Assembly: GCA_031367325.1 (NCBI GenBank)
Contig: JANLPQ010000003.1
Span: 16,329-80,328 of the forward strand
Origin: JAAFIP01 sp031367325
Lineage (GTDB): Bacteria; Pseudomonadota; Gammaproteobacteria; Burkholderiales; Burkholderiaceae_C
Direction of reading: 5' to 3'
Length of the DNA: 64,000 nucleotides
Every line of letters starts with the position of its first letter. Position 1 is the first letter of the stretch. A model generated the notes under the pieces. That model had not been told where the DNA came from. It was given only the letters and a program-made list of their open reading frames with translations, and searched no databases. Positions 1 through 8,301 of the stretch are shown here, one piece after another. A program made the translations under genes and the position numbers.

Positions 1-1
1 G

Positions 2-457
2 TGGGTGCTGAACTACAGCCAAAGCAAACAACTTGACCTGCTTAAAAACATAGGCTTTACCTCGCCTAGCTGGGAAGATTTAAGCTACGTGCTGATCGGC
101 ATTATCGTGACAGTAAGCTTGCTGGGTGCCGCGTGGACGCTGTACAGCCGCAGCCAGCATGACCCGTGGCTGCGCCTGCTGCACGCAGCACGCAAACGCT
201 TGCATGCGGCAGGCCTGCCCAGTGACGACACCACACCCCCGCGCGAGCTGGCGCGCCGCGTTATTGCCCAGAAGGCCCGCTGGGGCACCGCTGCGCAGGC
301 CTTGCACGACTGGCTGCTGCAACTAGAATTGCAGCGTTATGCGCCGCCCGGCCAGCAAAACGCCACCTTGGTTAAATTGCGTGCACAATTTGTCCAATTA
401 CCTGCACTACCTAAGCTACATACAACAGCACCCCTTGCGCCAGCACTTTTGCAATAG
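2..457 (+). CDS. TgpA-like transglutaminase, C-terminal part (5' end outside window)
   Basis: The reading frame is open back to base 2, so this is the tail of a gene that begins before the window; the internal GTG at 5 is not a credible start. The readable part opens with WVLNYSQSKQ, has one membrane segment around residues 27-47 and then a basic cytoplasmic tail. That arrangement is typical of the C-terminal end of TgpA/DUF3488-DUF4129 transglutaminase-like membrane proteins. These are often genetic partners of MoxR and DUF58 genes; in this window that trio lies about 40 kb away (40893-43933). Assignment rests on the tail only. The catalytic core is not visible. Confidence 0.7.
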   Translation, partial: WVLNYSQSKQLDLLKNIGFTSPSWEDLSYVLIGIIVTVSLLGAAWTLYSRSQHDPWLRLLHAARKRLHAAGLPSDDTTPPRELARRVIAQKARWGTAAQALHDWLLQLELQRYAPPGQQNATLVKLRAQFVQLPALPKLHTTAPLAPALLQ

Positions 458-520
458 TTACCCCGTGTTTATTGTATTTTTACAGCCCATGCAGCCGCAC
501 CACCACCGCTTATAACTACC

Positions 521-1624
521 ATGAGTTTCTCATTTACCTTACCCGTGTCTGCAGTAAAGACGCTGTTAATTGCACTTATTTTTATAGCTGCTCAAGCAGG
601 ATCTACGGGCGCTGCAGCCCAAAAGCCTGTAAGAAAAATGGTTTCCACCACGTCTCAAACCACAGGCGATGCCTACAGCAGCCGCGAAGACGCCATGCTG
701 TTTGCCGACGACGTGGCCGAGCGCCGCAACCTAGACCGTGAATGGGTACGCCAAGCCATTGGCCAATCGCACTTTATCCCCACAGTGCAGCGCCTCATGC
801 GCCCAGCCACCACTACTTTTGTCAAAAACTGGCGCGTTTACCGTAGCCGCTTTATCGACCCCGTGCGCATACAGGCAGGTGTACGCTTTTGGCGCACCCA
901 TGCCGACACACTGGCCCGCGCAGAGGTAGAGTTTGGCGTTCCTGCTGAAATCATCGTGGGCATCATCGGCGTAGAAACCATCTATGGACGCGACATGGGC
1001 ACTTTTCGTGTGGTGGACGCATTAGCCACGCTGGCCTTTGACTTTCCCAGAACCGACAAACGCGACCGCACGCAATTTTTTAAAGACGAGCTAGAGCAAG
1101 TTTTGTCTTTGGCCAACCGCACTAATATCGACCCACTAAGCCTGCGCGGCAGCTACGCCGGTGCCATGGGCTTAGGCCAATTTATGCCCAGCAGCTGGAC
1201 CAAGTACGCTATCGATTTTGATGGCGACGGCAAAGTAGATTTGTTCAACAGCCCCGCCGACGCCATCGGCTCGGTGGCCAACTATTTCAAATCGTTTAAC
1301 TGGAAACCTGGCCTGCCTACGCACTACCCCGTCAGCTTTGACACAGCCCGCCTGGACAAAGACACTTTGATGGCCCCCGACATATTGCCGTCGTTTAGCG
1401 TAGAACGCTTTACCGCTTTGGGTGCCGTGCTGCGCGGTGAAGCCCTGTCCCACCCCGGCCCGCTGGCGCTGATCGAACTGCTCAACGGTAACGACGGCGC
1501 ACCGCAGTACGTTGCAGGCACAGAGAACTTCTACGCTATTACCCGCTACAACTGGAGCAGCTACTACGCCATGAGCGTGATTGATTTGGGCGCAGAAGTG
1601 AAGGCGATAGTTTTAGGTAAATAA
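521..1624 (+). CDS. mltB: Membrane-bound/periplasmic lytic murein transglycosylase B
   Basis: Cleaves the MurNAc-GlcNAc bond of peptidoglycan in the periplasm with formation of 1,6-anhydro-MurNAc. The 367-residue protein has a hydrophobic export signal (about residues 10-33). The MltB-family catalytic block GVETIYGRDMG follows, with the likely acid glutamate at E152, then the ALATLAFDFPR stretch and GAMGLGQFMPSSW near 214-226. The C-terminal part has the usual GSVANYF segment. No lipobox cysteine is present, so it is probably soluble periplasmic rather than a lipoprotein. Bases 578-610, coding for the signal peptide, match the dispersed palindromic repeat of this genome, with TG changed to CA at the centre so the frame stays open. 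Confidence 0.9.
   Translation: MSFSFTLPVSAVKTLLIALIFIAAQAGSTGAAAQKPVRKMVSTTSQTTGDAYSSREDAMLFADDVAERRNLDREWVRQAIGQSHFIPTVQRLMRPATTTFVKNWRVYRSRFIDPVRIQAGVRFWRTHADTLARAEVEFGVPAEIIVGIIGVETIYGRDMGTFRVVDALATLAFDFPRTDKRDRTQFFKDELEQVLSLANRTNIDPLSLRGSYAGAMGLGQFMPSSWTKYAIDFDGDGKVDLFNSPADAIGSVANYFKSFNWKPGLPTHYPVSFDTARLDKDTLMAPDILPSFSVERFTALGAVLRGEALSHPGPLALIELLNGNDGAPQYVAGTENFYAITRYNWSSYYAMSVIDLGAEVKAIVLGK
578..610 (+). repeat. Copy of dispersed palindromic repeat inside mltB signal-peptide coding region
   Basis: The stretch contains TAGCTGCTCAAGCAGG followed by a TCTACGG-type right flank, as in the intergenic copies. The only core difference is CA instead of TG between the two arms CTGCT and AGCAG. 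The standard form would put a TGA stop in this frame; here the codon is CAA (Gln). It encodes about residues 20-30 of MltB. Confidence 0.65.
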
Positions 1625-1679
1625 ACTTCCGCGCGTTAGCAAGCCCAGCATGATGCTCTAGTGGCACGCAGGCTATTAT

Positions 1680-4070
1680 TTACTCTACCCGCACCACACC
1701 CGTTGGCTTAAAGCCTAAATCTGCGGCCTTGCCTTTACGCCCACGCGCAGCGCGGGCATTGTTCAGGCTGCGAATTTCTAGCTGCTCTGCGCGATCTTTG
1801 CCACCACGGCCCGTACCGATAATGTTGACGCTGCGGGTGTAGGCCGCAGCACCTGCGAGAGTGTCTTTGGCTTCCAGGTCAATCAGCATCAAACCGCGGC
1901 CACCATTGGCCATGGTTTTAAGTTCGCTGATCTCAAACGTGAGAATACGGCCACCTGTGGAAGCACAGGCCACATGGGTAGCTACTATAAATTTAATAGC
2001 TGCTTGAGCAGTATTTACTTGGGTTACTGGCATATTTAGCTGCAGTGGTGAGGGTTTGCACACCGTCTCGCCTGCCGCGCAGCTGATAAATGCTTTGCCC
2101 GCTTTTTGGCGCGAGACCATGTTGTCCACGCTGGCAATAAAGCCGTAGCCACCGCTGGCGCTGACCAGCAGTTGCGCGTTGCCAGCCGCTGCAAAGTAGT
2201 GCAGTAGTTGGGTGCCAGATTCGAGCTCGATCAAGGTGGTGATGGGCTGGCCGTCGCCGCGCGCGCCGGGCAACAGCGCTACAGCCACTGAATAGACGCG
2301 GCCGTTGCTGCCAAAGGCCAGCAAGGTGTCCACGGTGCGGCACTCAAAGGTGCCATACAAATCGTCGCCCGATTTAAAGGCAAAGCTGGTCGCGTCGTGG
2401 CCGTGGCCGCTGCGGGCGCGTACCCAGCCTTTGGCACTGATGACGACAGTCACAGCTTCATCAATAATTTTCAGCTCAGCGACGGTCTTTTTCTCGGCTT
2501 GAATCAGCGTGCGGCGCGGGTCTTTGGCACTGTCGCCGTACTGCTTGGCATCGGCTTCGATCTCTTTGATCATCAGGCGGCGCAGTGCCGTCGGGTTGCC
2601 CAAAATTTCTTCTAGCTTGCCTTGCTCTTCGCGCAGATCTTTTAGCTGCTGTTCGATCAAAATACCTTCTAGGCGTGCAAGCTGGCGCAGGCGAATTTCT
2701 AGGATGTCTTCGGCTTGGCGGTCACTTAATTTAAAGCGCGCAATCAGCGCAGCCTTAGGCTCGTCACTGCGGCGAATGATGGCAATCACTTCGTCAATAT
2801 TGAGCAAGACCAATTGCCGACCTTCCAAAATATGGATACGGTCCAGCACTTTGTCCAAGCGGTGGCGTGAGCGGCGCTCAATGGTGATGGCGCGAAACTC
2901 TATCCACTCCAGCAGCATTTGGCGCAAGCTTTTCAGCGTGGGGCGGCCGTCAATGCCGATAGCGGTAAGGTTAATCGACGCAGACGTTTCTAACGATGTG
3001 TGCGCCAGTAAAGCGGTGATCAGTTCAGCTTGTTCAATTTTGCTGGTTTTGGGCTCAAACACTAGGCGCACGGCGGCTTCGCGGTTGCTTTCGTCGCGCG
3101 TGGCGTCTAGCAGGGCCAGCATGCTGGCTTTAAGCTGGGTTTGGTCTAAGCTGAGCGTTTTTTTACCGGCTTTAACTTTAGGGTTGGTGATTTCTTCAAT
3201 TTCTTCCAGCACTTTTTGCGTGCTGGTGCCGGGTGGCAGCTCAGTCACTACCAGTTGCCACTGGCCGCGTGCCAGTTCTTCAATCTTCCAGCGGGCGCGT
3301 ACCTTCAGCGAGCCACGGCCGGTTTTATAAGCGTCGGCAATGTCGGCAGGGGTGCTGATAATTTGGCCGCCGTTGGCGTAGTCTGGGCCGGGGATGATGG
3401 CAAAGAGTTCGTCATCGCTAAGCTTGGGCTGCTTGATCAGCGCCACGCAAGCGTCGGCTACTTCGCGCAGGTTGTGGCTAGGAATCTCGGTGGCTAAACC
3501 TACGGCGATACCGGATGCGCCGTTCAGCAAATTAAACGGCAAACGGGCTGGCAACTGCTTGGGTTCTTCGGTGCTGCCGTCGTAGTTAGGAATAAAGTCG
3601 ACCGTGCCCATGTCGATCTCGTCCATCAGCAGCGAGGTGATACGCGACAAGCGCGCCTCGGTGTAGCGCATGGCGGCTGCGCCGTCGCCGTCGCGGCTGC
3701 CAAAGTTACCTTGCCCGTCGATCAGTGGGTAACGCTGGCTAAAGTCTTGCGCCATGCGCACCAGCGCGTCGTAAGCGGCCTGGTCGCCGTGGGGGTGAAA
3801 TCGGCCCAGCACATCGCCCACAACGCGCGCACTTTTGACTGGCTTGGCACCGGATGCACCATTAGCCCCGCCAAAGCCCAAACCCATGCGCGACATGCTG
3901 TACAAAATGCGTCGTTGCACGGGCTTTTGGCCATCGCACACATCGGGCAGCGCGCGGCCTTTGACCACGCTGAGCGCGTATTCAAGGTAAGCGCGCTGGG
4001 CGTAAGTGGCTAAGTTCAGGCTGTCGTCGGTCTCGCCCGAGGAAAATTCTAAATTCGATTGATCGTTCAT
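1680..4070 (-). CDS. parC: DNA topoisomerase IV subunit A
   Basis: Breakage-reunion subunit of topoisomerase IV, which decatenates daughter chromosomes together with ParE (6006-7988, same strand). The 796 residues start with the GyrA/ParC fold. The active-site tyrosine is Y136 in AAAMRYTEARLS, and the helix carrying the quinolone region reads HPHGDQAAYDAL (Q97 and D101 at the positions equivalent to E. coli S80 and E84). The C-terminal beta-pinwheel domain is present but short. Residues about 682-696 are encoded by an in-frame copy of the dispersed palindromic repeat (bases 1984-2026). parC and parE are separated here by the SLT and GNAT genes. Confidence 0.95.
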   Translation of the reverse strand: MNDQSNLEFSSGETDDSLNLATYAQRAYLEYALSVVKGRALPDVCDGQKPVQRRILYSMSRMGLGFGGANGASGAKPVKSARVVGDVLGRFHPHGDQAAYDALVRMAQDFSQRYPLIDGQGNFGSRDGDGAAAMRYTEARLSRITSLLMDEIDMGTVDFIPNYDGSTEEPKQLPARLPFNLLNGASGIAVGLATEIPSHNLREVADACVALIKQPKLSDDELFAIIPGPDYANGGQIISTPADIADAYKTGRGSLKVRARWKIEELARGQWQLVVTELPPGTSTQKVLEEIEEITNPKVKAGKKTLSLDQTQLKASMLALLDATRDESNREAAVRLVFEPKTSKIEQAELITALLAHTSLETSASINLTAIGIDGRPTLKSLRQMLLEWIEFRAITIERRSRHRLDKVLDRIHILEGRQLVLLNIDEVIAIIRRSDEPKAALIARFKLSDRQAEDILEIRLRQLARLEGILIEQQLKDLREEQGKLEEILGNPTALRRLMIKEIEADAKQYGDSAKDPRRTLIQAEKKTVAELKIIDEAVTVVISAKGWVRARSGHGHDATSFAFKSGDDLYGTFECRTVDTLLAFGSNGRVYSVAVALLPGARGDGQPITTLIELESGTQLLHYFAAAGNAQLLVSASGGYGFIASVDNMVSRQKAGKAFISCAAGETVCKPSPLQLNMPVTQVNTAQAAIKFIVATHVACASTGGRILTFEISELKTMANGGRGLMLIDLEAKDTLAGAAAYTRSVNIIGTGRGGKDRAEQLEIRSLNNARAARGRKGKAADLGFKPTGVVRVE
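1984..2026 (+). repeat. Dispersed palindromic repeat inserted in frame in parC
   Basis: The + strand reads ACTATAAATTTAATAGCTGC, then TTGAGCAGTATTTACTTGGG, nearly identical to the intergenic copy at 37190-37232. Read on the parC (minus) strand it is open and encodes VTQVNTAQAAIKFIV. It lies in the C-terminal domain between two recognisable ParC blocks. Confidence 0.85.
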
Positions 4071-4091
4071 AGCGTCGGTTGCGGTGAGTAT

Positions 4092-5096
4092 TTATTTGGA
4101 ATCTGCGGCAGATGGGCTGGTCAGTTTATCTACCGTTATAGCGCTGGCGGGTAGGGCCGCTGCTAGTGGAGTGGGCGAAGGAGCAGGCGATGGTGCAGGC
4201 GCAGAGCGCGGGGACATGCCTGCCATCGGCGGCACCATATTGCCACGGCCTACAGCACCACCAGGGGCGGTCTGTTGCGCGCCACCAGGCGCGGTCTGTT
4301 GCGCGCCACCCATTTCCATACGCACGCGGGCAGGCGGTTTGTCGCTCGACGTGGCTGCTGCAGCCAGCATGCTGGGCGGCTTTAAGGTGGTGTAGATCTG
4401 CATCACGGTTTTAACGTAGTTTTGCGTCTCGGCAAAAGGCGGTATTTTATTGCCATAGCGCTTGACTGCGCCCTCCCCTGCGTTGTACGCGGCCAAAGCC
4501 AGCTCCGGCTTGCCCGGAAACATGGCCATCAAATCACGCAGGTAGCGGCTGCCTGCTTTGATGTTGGTTTTAGGGTCGGTGAGTTTTTTTTCAACGGTTG
4601 CTTTGGCATCGGCCTGCACCCCGTAGCGCTGTGCAGTGGGTGGCATCAGCTGCATTAGCCCTACCGCCCCCTTGGGCGACACTGCGTTGGTGTCAAATCC
4701 AGATTCGGTAGCAATTAACGCCTGCAGCAGTTCAAAGTCAATCTTGTTAGTGCTTGCGGCTTCGCGCAAGTGGTGTTTGACTAATTTAAAGCTAGGCGAA
4801 ATTTCAAAAAACGCCACCAGCTTGGGCGCTAGCTTGGGCACGTTAACAGGGTGCGGCATGGCATCGGTTACGCCACCGGGCCGGGCAGAGGCGCTTGGCA
4901 AGCCATCTTTGGTATCGAAGCTGGTACCACCTTTGAAGTAAATTTCGTAGCGCTCGTCTACTTTGTCTGCGGCAAAGTGGGCTACACCTTTGGCATCTAC
5001 ATAGCCCCACACATCTGCGTGCGCCGTGCGCATGCTGGCAGTCATCAGCACTGCCGCGCAAGCTGCCCGCGCCAAGAAACGCACGGTAGTGCGCAT
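4092..5096 (-). CDS. SLT-domain lytic transglycosylase with N-terminal DUF4124-like domain
   Basis: Predicted periplasmic lytic transglycosylase. I chose the start at 5096 because it opens directly into a signal peptide (basic start, hydrophobic core, cut near AHA at residue 27). A longer frame to 5213 would read through a palindromic repeat copy. Residues about 28-60 resemble a DUF4124 domain (WGYVDAKGVAHF). The SLT domain covers about 115-240, with catalytic E131 in TESGFDTNAVSPKGAVGLMQ and the later LALAAYNAGEGAV motif. The tail is Pro/Ala/Gly-rich and contains two copies of GGAQQTAP, encoded by a 24-base tandem repeat. It lies between parC and the GNAT gene, all on the minus strand. Confidence 0.88.
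   Translation of the reverse strand: MRTTVRFLARAACAAVLMTASMRTAHADVWGYVDAKGVAHFAADKVDERYEIYFKGGTSFDTKDGLPSASARPGGVTDAMPHPVNVPKLAPKLVAFFEISPSFKLVKHHLREAASTNKIDFELLQALIATESGFDTNAVSPKGAVGLMQLMPPTAQRYGVQADAKATVEKKLTDPKTNIKAGSRYLRDLMAMFPGKPELALAAYNAGEGAVKRYGNKIPPFAETQNYVKTVMQIYTTLKPPSMLAAAATSSDKPPARVRMEMGGAQQTAPGGAQQTAPGGAVGRGNMVPPMAGMSPRSAPAPSPAPSPTPLAAALPASAITVDKLTSPSAADSK
4258..4311. repeat. 24-base tandem repeat in the SLT gene tail
   Basis: Two almost identical 24-base units (4258-4281 and 4282-4305, one mismatch) and the first bases of a third. In the minus-strand frame they encode GGAQQTAP repeats in the low-complexity C-terminal tail. Length changes by whole units would keep the frame. Confidence 0.85.
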
Positions 5097-5114
5097 GCTA
5101 GAAGCGCCGCCACT

Positions 5115-5160
5115 TCGCTCCCAATTGCATAGCTGCTTGAGCAGGTATTTAGGGCCTTGC
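5115..5160 (+). repeat. Dispersed palindromic repeat copy between SLT and GNAT genes
   Basis: Contains GCATAGCTGCTTGAGCAGG followed by a variant right flank (TATTTAGGGCC). It lies upstream of the chosen SLT start at 5096, which supports that start over the longer frame. Confidence 0.75.
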
Positions 5161-5209
5161 AACTCCAAAATACTTATAAAATTGACTATACGGAGCATTA
5201 TTTTCAAGC

Positions 5210-5737
5210 TCATTCTTGCGCACTGCTGCGTCGCGCTACATATTCAGACCGCAGCATAGACAGCACCACCAGCGAATCAAACCCCGGGTTGCCATTGTCT
5301 TGCGTTACTTTGACTGCATCACGCAAAGTACCTTCTACAACAAAACCCTCGCTGTCATAAAACGCTTTAGCCCGCGCGTTGCGCAGCTTGACATCTAACC
5401 AAAAGCGATGGGCATGCAAATCTTCAAACGCCACCCGCTTGGCCACCCGCAGTGCAGCGCGGCCAAAGCCTTTGCCTTTGGTTTGCATCACCATGCGTTT
5501 AAGTTCTAGCGACTGGTGCTGGCTGCGGCAGCCGATCAAAATAATAAATCCTGCAGGCTCAAGCCCTTGGCCGCCTTCAATAATGAAATGCCGCATATCC
5601 GGAAAACGTATGGCCGCCTCATGCTGCGTACGGTCCCAAGGCGTAATAAACGGCAAATTTTGCTCGTCCTGCTCCAGCGACAGCACATACGGCAAGTCGC
5701 TTTGCATGGTGGGACGTAGGCGGACGGGGGTGGTCAC
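5210..5737 (-). CDS. GNAT-family N-acetyltransferase (RimJ/RimL-like)
   Basis: A 175-residue protein of the acetyl-CoA-dependent GNAT fold. It begins MTTPVRLRPTMQSDLPYVLSLE, the usual first strand and helix. The acetyl-CoA loop lies around KGKGFGRAALRVAKR (residues about 88-102), and the C-terminal block FWLDVKLRNARAKAFYDSEGF is typical of RimJ/RimL-like members. Substrate cannot be read from sequence. It sits between parE and the SLT transglycosylase on the same strand, with a long inverted repeat in the gap to parE. Confidence 0.82.
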   Translation of the reverse strand: MTTPVRLRPTMQSDLPYVLSLEQDEQNLPFITPWDRTQHEAAIRFPDMRHFIIEGGQGLEPAGFIILIGCRSQHQSLELKRMVMQTKGKGFGRAALRVAKRVAFEDLHAHRFWLDVKLRNARAKAFYDSEGFVVEGTLRDAVKVTQDNGNPGFDSLVVLSMLRSEYVARRSSAQE

Positions 5738-5786
5738 TGTGCTGTTCTTGGTTGGTTGGCTGTTTTGAGGACGAAAGCGGATTTCT

Positions 5787-5964
5787 GGACGCGAAGGGCG
5801 CTAAGGTTGCGCGAAGGACGCGAAAGGGGACAAGAAAAAAATAAAATCCAGGGCGGGATTAGCGGCAACAAGCACTTCAAGCTTTGAAAAGCATCTTTTA
5901 AGATTTTCTGTATTTTTTGGTTTTCTTTCGCGTCCTTCGCGCAACCTTCGCGCCCTTCGCGTCC
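5787..5964. repeat. Long inverted repeat with 40-base arms between parE and the GNAT gene
   Basis: Left arm 5787-5826 and right arm 5925-5964 are reverse complements at 39 of 40 positions. They are built of GGACGCGAAGGGCGC / AAGGTTGCGCGAAGG units. The AT-rich middle of about 98 bases has no convincing gene. The match continues imperfectly outside the arms (AGCGGA on both sides). The transcript would form a very stable hairpin. It could be a REP/MITE-like element; no transposase or target duplication was identified. Confidence 0.85.
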
Positions 5965-6005
5965 GGTTTCCGCTCCCATCCCCCACCCTGCCAGCGACCA
6001 AATCG

Positions 6006-7988
6006 TCATACATCCACTTCCACAGAATCCCCGTGCAGTTCCATCAGCTCGCGCCGCGCACCCGCTTCGCCTTTGCCCATCAGCTGGGTAAATTTGATGG
6101 CGGTAAACGCAGCATCCAGCTCGCCGTACTGCACAGGCAGTAGTCTGCGGGTATCAGGATTGAGTGTGGTTTCCCACAATTGTTCCGCATTCATCTCGCC
6201 CAAGCCTTTAAATCGGCTAATCGTCCATTTATTCTCGGCCACACCGTCTTTGCGCAGTTTGTCCAAAATGGCGTTCAGTTCCCCTTGGTCTAGCGCATAT
6301 TGCTTACTGGCTGGCTTTTTGCCACGCGCGGGTGCGTCAATGCGAAACAGCGGGGGTCGGGCGACGTAGATGTTGCCAGTTTCAATCAGCTTGGGGAAGT
6401 GCTTGAAGAACAATGTCAGCAGCAGCACCTGAATGTGCGAGCCGTCTACGTCAGCATCGCTCAAAATGCAAATTTTGCCGTAGCGCAGGCCGCTCAGGTC
6501 GGGGGTGTCGTCTTTGCCATGCGGGTCTACGCCGATAGCGACCGAGATGTCGTGAATCTCGGTGTTGGCAAACAAGCGGTCGCGCTCGACTTCCCACGTG
6601 TTCAATATCTTGCCGCGGAGGGGCAAAATAGCTTGGCTTTCTTTGTCGCGGCCCATCTTGGCGCTGCCGCCTGCACTGTCACCTTCGACCAAAAACACTT
6701 CGTTGTGCGACAGGTCTTTGCTCTCACAATCGGTCAGCTTGCCGGGCAGCACAGCTACGCCAGAGCCTTTGCGTTTTTCTACTTTTTGGCCTGCGCGCTG
6801 GCGAGTTTGTGCGGCTTTGATGGCTAAATCAGCCAGTTTTTTACCGTAGTCTACGTGCTGGTTCAACCACAGCTCCATGGCGGGGCGCACGTAGTTAGAC
6901 ACTAGGCGCACGGCGTCGCGCGAGTTCAAGCGCTCTTTGATCTGGCCTTGAAACTGCGGGTCAAGCACCTTGGCGCTCAGCACATACGATGCGCGGGCAA
7001 ACACGTCTTCGGGCAACAGCTTCACGCCTTTAGGCAGCAGCGAATGCAGCTCGATAAAGCTTTTGACTGCGGTAAACAAACCATCGCGCAGCCCGCTGTC
7101 GTGCGTGCCGCCGTTGGTCGTGGGTATCAAATTGACATAGCTCTCGCGCACGGGCTGGCCGTCTTCGGTAAAGGCTACGCACCAGCCTGCGCCCTCGCCC
7201 TCGGCAAAGTTATCGTCCTTCGCGTCGGCATAGCCATCGCCTTCCCATAGCGGAATCACCACATCACCGTTTAGCGTTTGCTCTAGATAATCGCGCAGGC
7301 CGCCTTTGTACTGCCAGGTTTGGGTGTCTTTGGTTTTCTCGTTCACCAGCGTTACGCTCACGCCGGGCATCAGCACGGCTTTGCTGCGCAGCAAGTGGGT
7401 TAGCTCGTTCAATGGAATCACCAGCGATTCAAAATATTTGCCATCGGGCCACACGCGCACGCTGGTGCCTTGCTTGCGGTCGCCTTCCGTCTGTTTGCGC
7501 AGGTGCAGCTTCTCCACCACGTCACCGCCTTCAAACACTAGTCTTGCAACCATGCCTTCGCGGTGCGATGTGGCCTCTAGCCGCTTGCCCAAAGCGTTGG
7601 TCACGCTCACGCCCACACCGTGCAAACCGCCCGAAAAGTTATAGGCCCCGCCCTTGCCTTTGTCAAACTTGCCGCCCGCGTGCAGGCGCGTAAACACCAG
7701 CTCAATCACCGGCGCTTTCTCCTCAGGGTGCATGCCAATCGGAATGCCACGCCCGTCGTCGTCAATCGTCACCGAGCCATCGGTGTGCAGCGTCACTTTG
7801 ATCTTCTTGCCAAAGCCCGCCAGCGCCTCGTCGGCTGAGTTGTCTAGCACTTCTTGAATAACATGCAACGGATTGTCTGTGCGCGTGTACATGCCAGGGC
7901 GCTGCTTGACGGGCTCCAAGCCTTTAAGAACGCGAATCGAGCCTTCGCTGTAGCCGTTGTTTAACGTAGGGGGTAATTTATCTGCCAT
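6006..7988 (-). CDS. parE: DNA topoisomerase IV subunit B
   Basis: ATPase subunit of topoisomerase IV, partner of ParC. The start at 7988 gives MADKLPPTLNNGYSEGSIRV and 660 residues, normal for ParE; the frame is open further upstream but without family similarity. The GHKL ATPase pocket is visible (EVLDNSADEALAGFG with N50, D53, E54; DDGRGIP; GGLHGVGVSVTNAL). The TOPRIM motifs EGDSAGGSAKMGRD and DADVDGSHIQ follow. The C-terminal block RFKGLGEMNAEQLWETT is typical of type IIA B subunits, and there is no large GyrB-type insertion. Confidence 0.95.
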   Translation of the reverse strand: MADKLPPTLNNGYSEGSIRVLKGLEPVKQRPGMYTRTDNPLHVIQEVLDNSADEALAGFGKKIKVTLHTDGSVTIDDDGRGIPIGMHPEEKAPVIELVFTRLHAGGKFDKGKGGAYNFSGGLHGVGVSVTNALGKRLEATSHREGMVARLVFEGGDVVEKLHLRKQTEGDRKQGTSVRVWPDGKYFESLVIPLNELTHLLRSKAVLMPGVSVTLVNEKTKDTQTWQYKGGLRDYLEQTLNGDVVIPLWEGDGYADAKDDNFAEGEGAGWCVAFTEDGQPVRESYVNLIPTTNGGTHDSGLRDGLFTAVKSFIELHSLLPKGVKLLPEDVFARASYVLSAKVLDPQFQGQIKERLNSRDAVRLVSNYVRPAMELWLNQHVDYGKKLADLAIKAAQTRQRAGQKVEKRKGSGVAVLPGKLTDCESKDLSHNEVFLVEGDSAGGSAKMGRDKESQAILPLRGKILNTWEVERDRLFANTEIHDISVAIGVDPHGKDDTPDLSGLRYGKICILSDADVDGSHIQVLLLTLFFKHFPKLIETGNIYVARPPLFRIDAPARGKKPASKQYALDQGELNAILDKLRKDGVAENKWTISRFKGLGEMNAEQLWETTLNPDTRRLLPVQYGELDAAFTAIKFTQLMGKGEAGARRELMELHGDSVEVDV

Positions 7989-8163
7989 GGGGGGAATTGT
8001 AGAGGCAAGCAGCAAGGTAGCTGGATAAAAATACAGTTGGCATGATACAAATCTGCAATTGGCTAGATTTTTATTGCCAATGCCCAGATACAGCGTCATA
8101 CGCAAATTTGCTGTCACTACCAAGAAACACACACAGCCTATGCTTTTATAATCAAAAGGTAAC

Positions 8164-8237
8164 GCGGGTGTCGTTCAATGGTAGGACTCTTGCTTCCCAA
8201 GCAAATAACGTGGGTTCGATTCCCATCACCCGCTCCA
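8164..8237 (+). tRNA. tRNA-Gly (anticodon CCC)
   Basis: A complete cloverleaf of 74 bases including encoded CCA. The acceptor stem GCGGGTG pairs with CACCCGC, the D-arm contains GTTCAATGGTAGGAC, the anticodon loop is TTCCCAA (anticodon CCC), and the T-arm is GTGGG-TTCGATT-CCCAT. Its 3' part plus 63 downstream bases is repeated at 21688-21796, so the gene appears to be the insertion site of the adjacent island. Confidence 0.95.
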
Positions 8238-8300
8238 TTTAGTAGCCAACTGCTTACTATAAATATAATAGCTGCTTGAGCAGGTTCTACGGCCTAGAAC
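8192..8300 (+). repeat. Left direct repeat (attL-like): tRNA-Gly 3' half plus downstream sequence
   Basis: 109 bases, from GCTTCCCAAGCAAATAACG in the anticodon arm through the tRNA end and a palindromic repeat copy (8255-8300) to CCTAGAAC. They match 21688-21796 without gaps and with four mismatches. The tRNA part is intact on this side. Confidence 0.88.
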
Positions 8301-8301
8301 G

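Noticed and set aside
3780..3800. ParC Q97 as a quinolone-resistance change
   Set aside because: A non-serine residue at this position, in the HPHGDQ form, is usual for ParC of this bacterial group as far as I know, so it is not evidence of acquired resistance.
4842..5213. Longer N-terminus of the SLT transglycosylase from 5213
   Set aside because: The extension is encoded by a palindromic repeat copy and would bury the clear signal peptide that starts at 5096.
5734..6009. Minus-strand reading frame of 91 codons between the GNAT gene and parE
   Set aside because: It reads through the long inverted repeat, has no family similarity, and its composition reflects the repeat arms.
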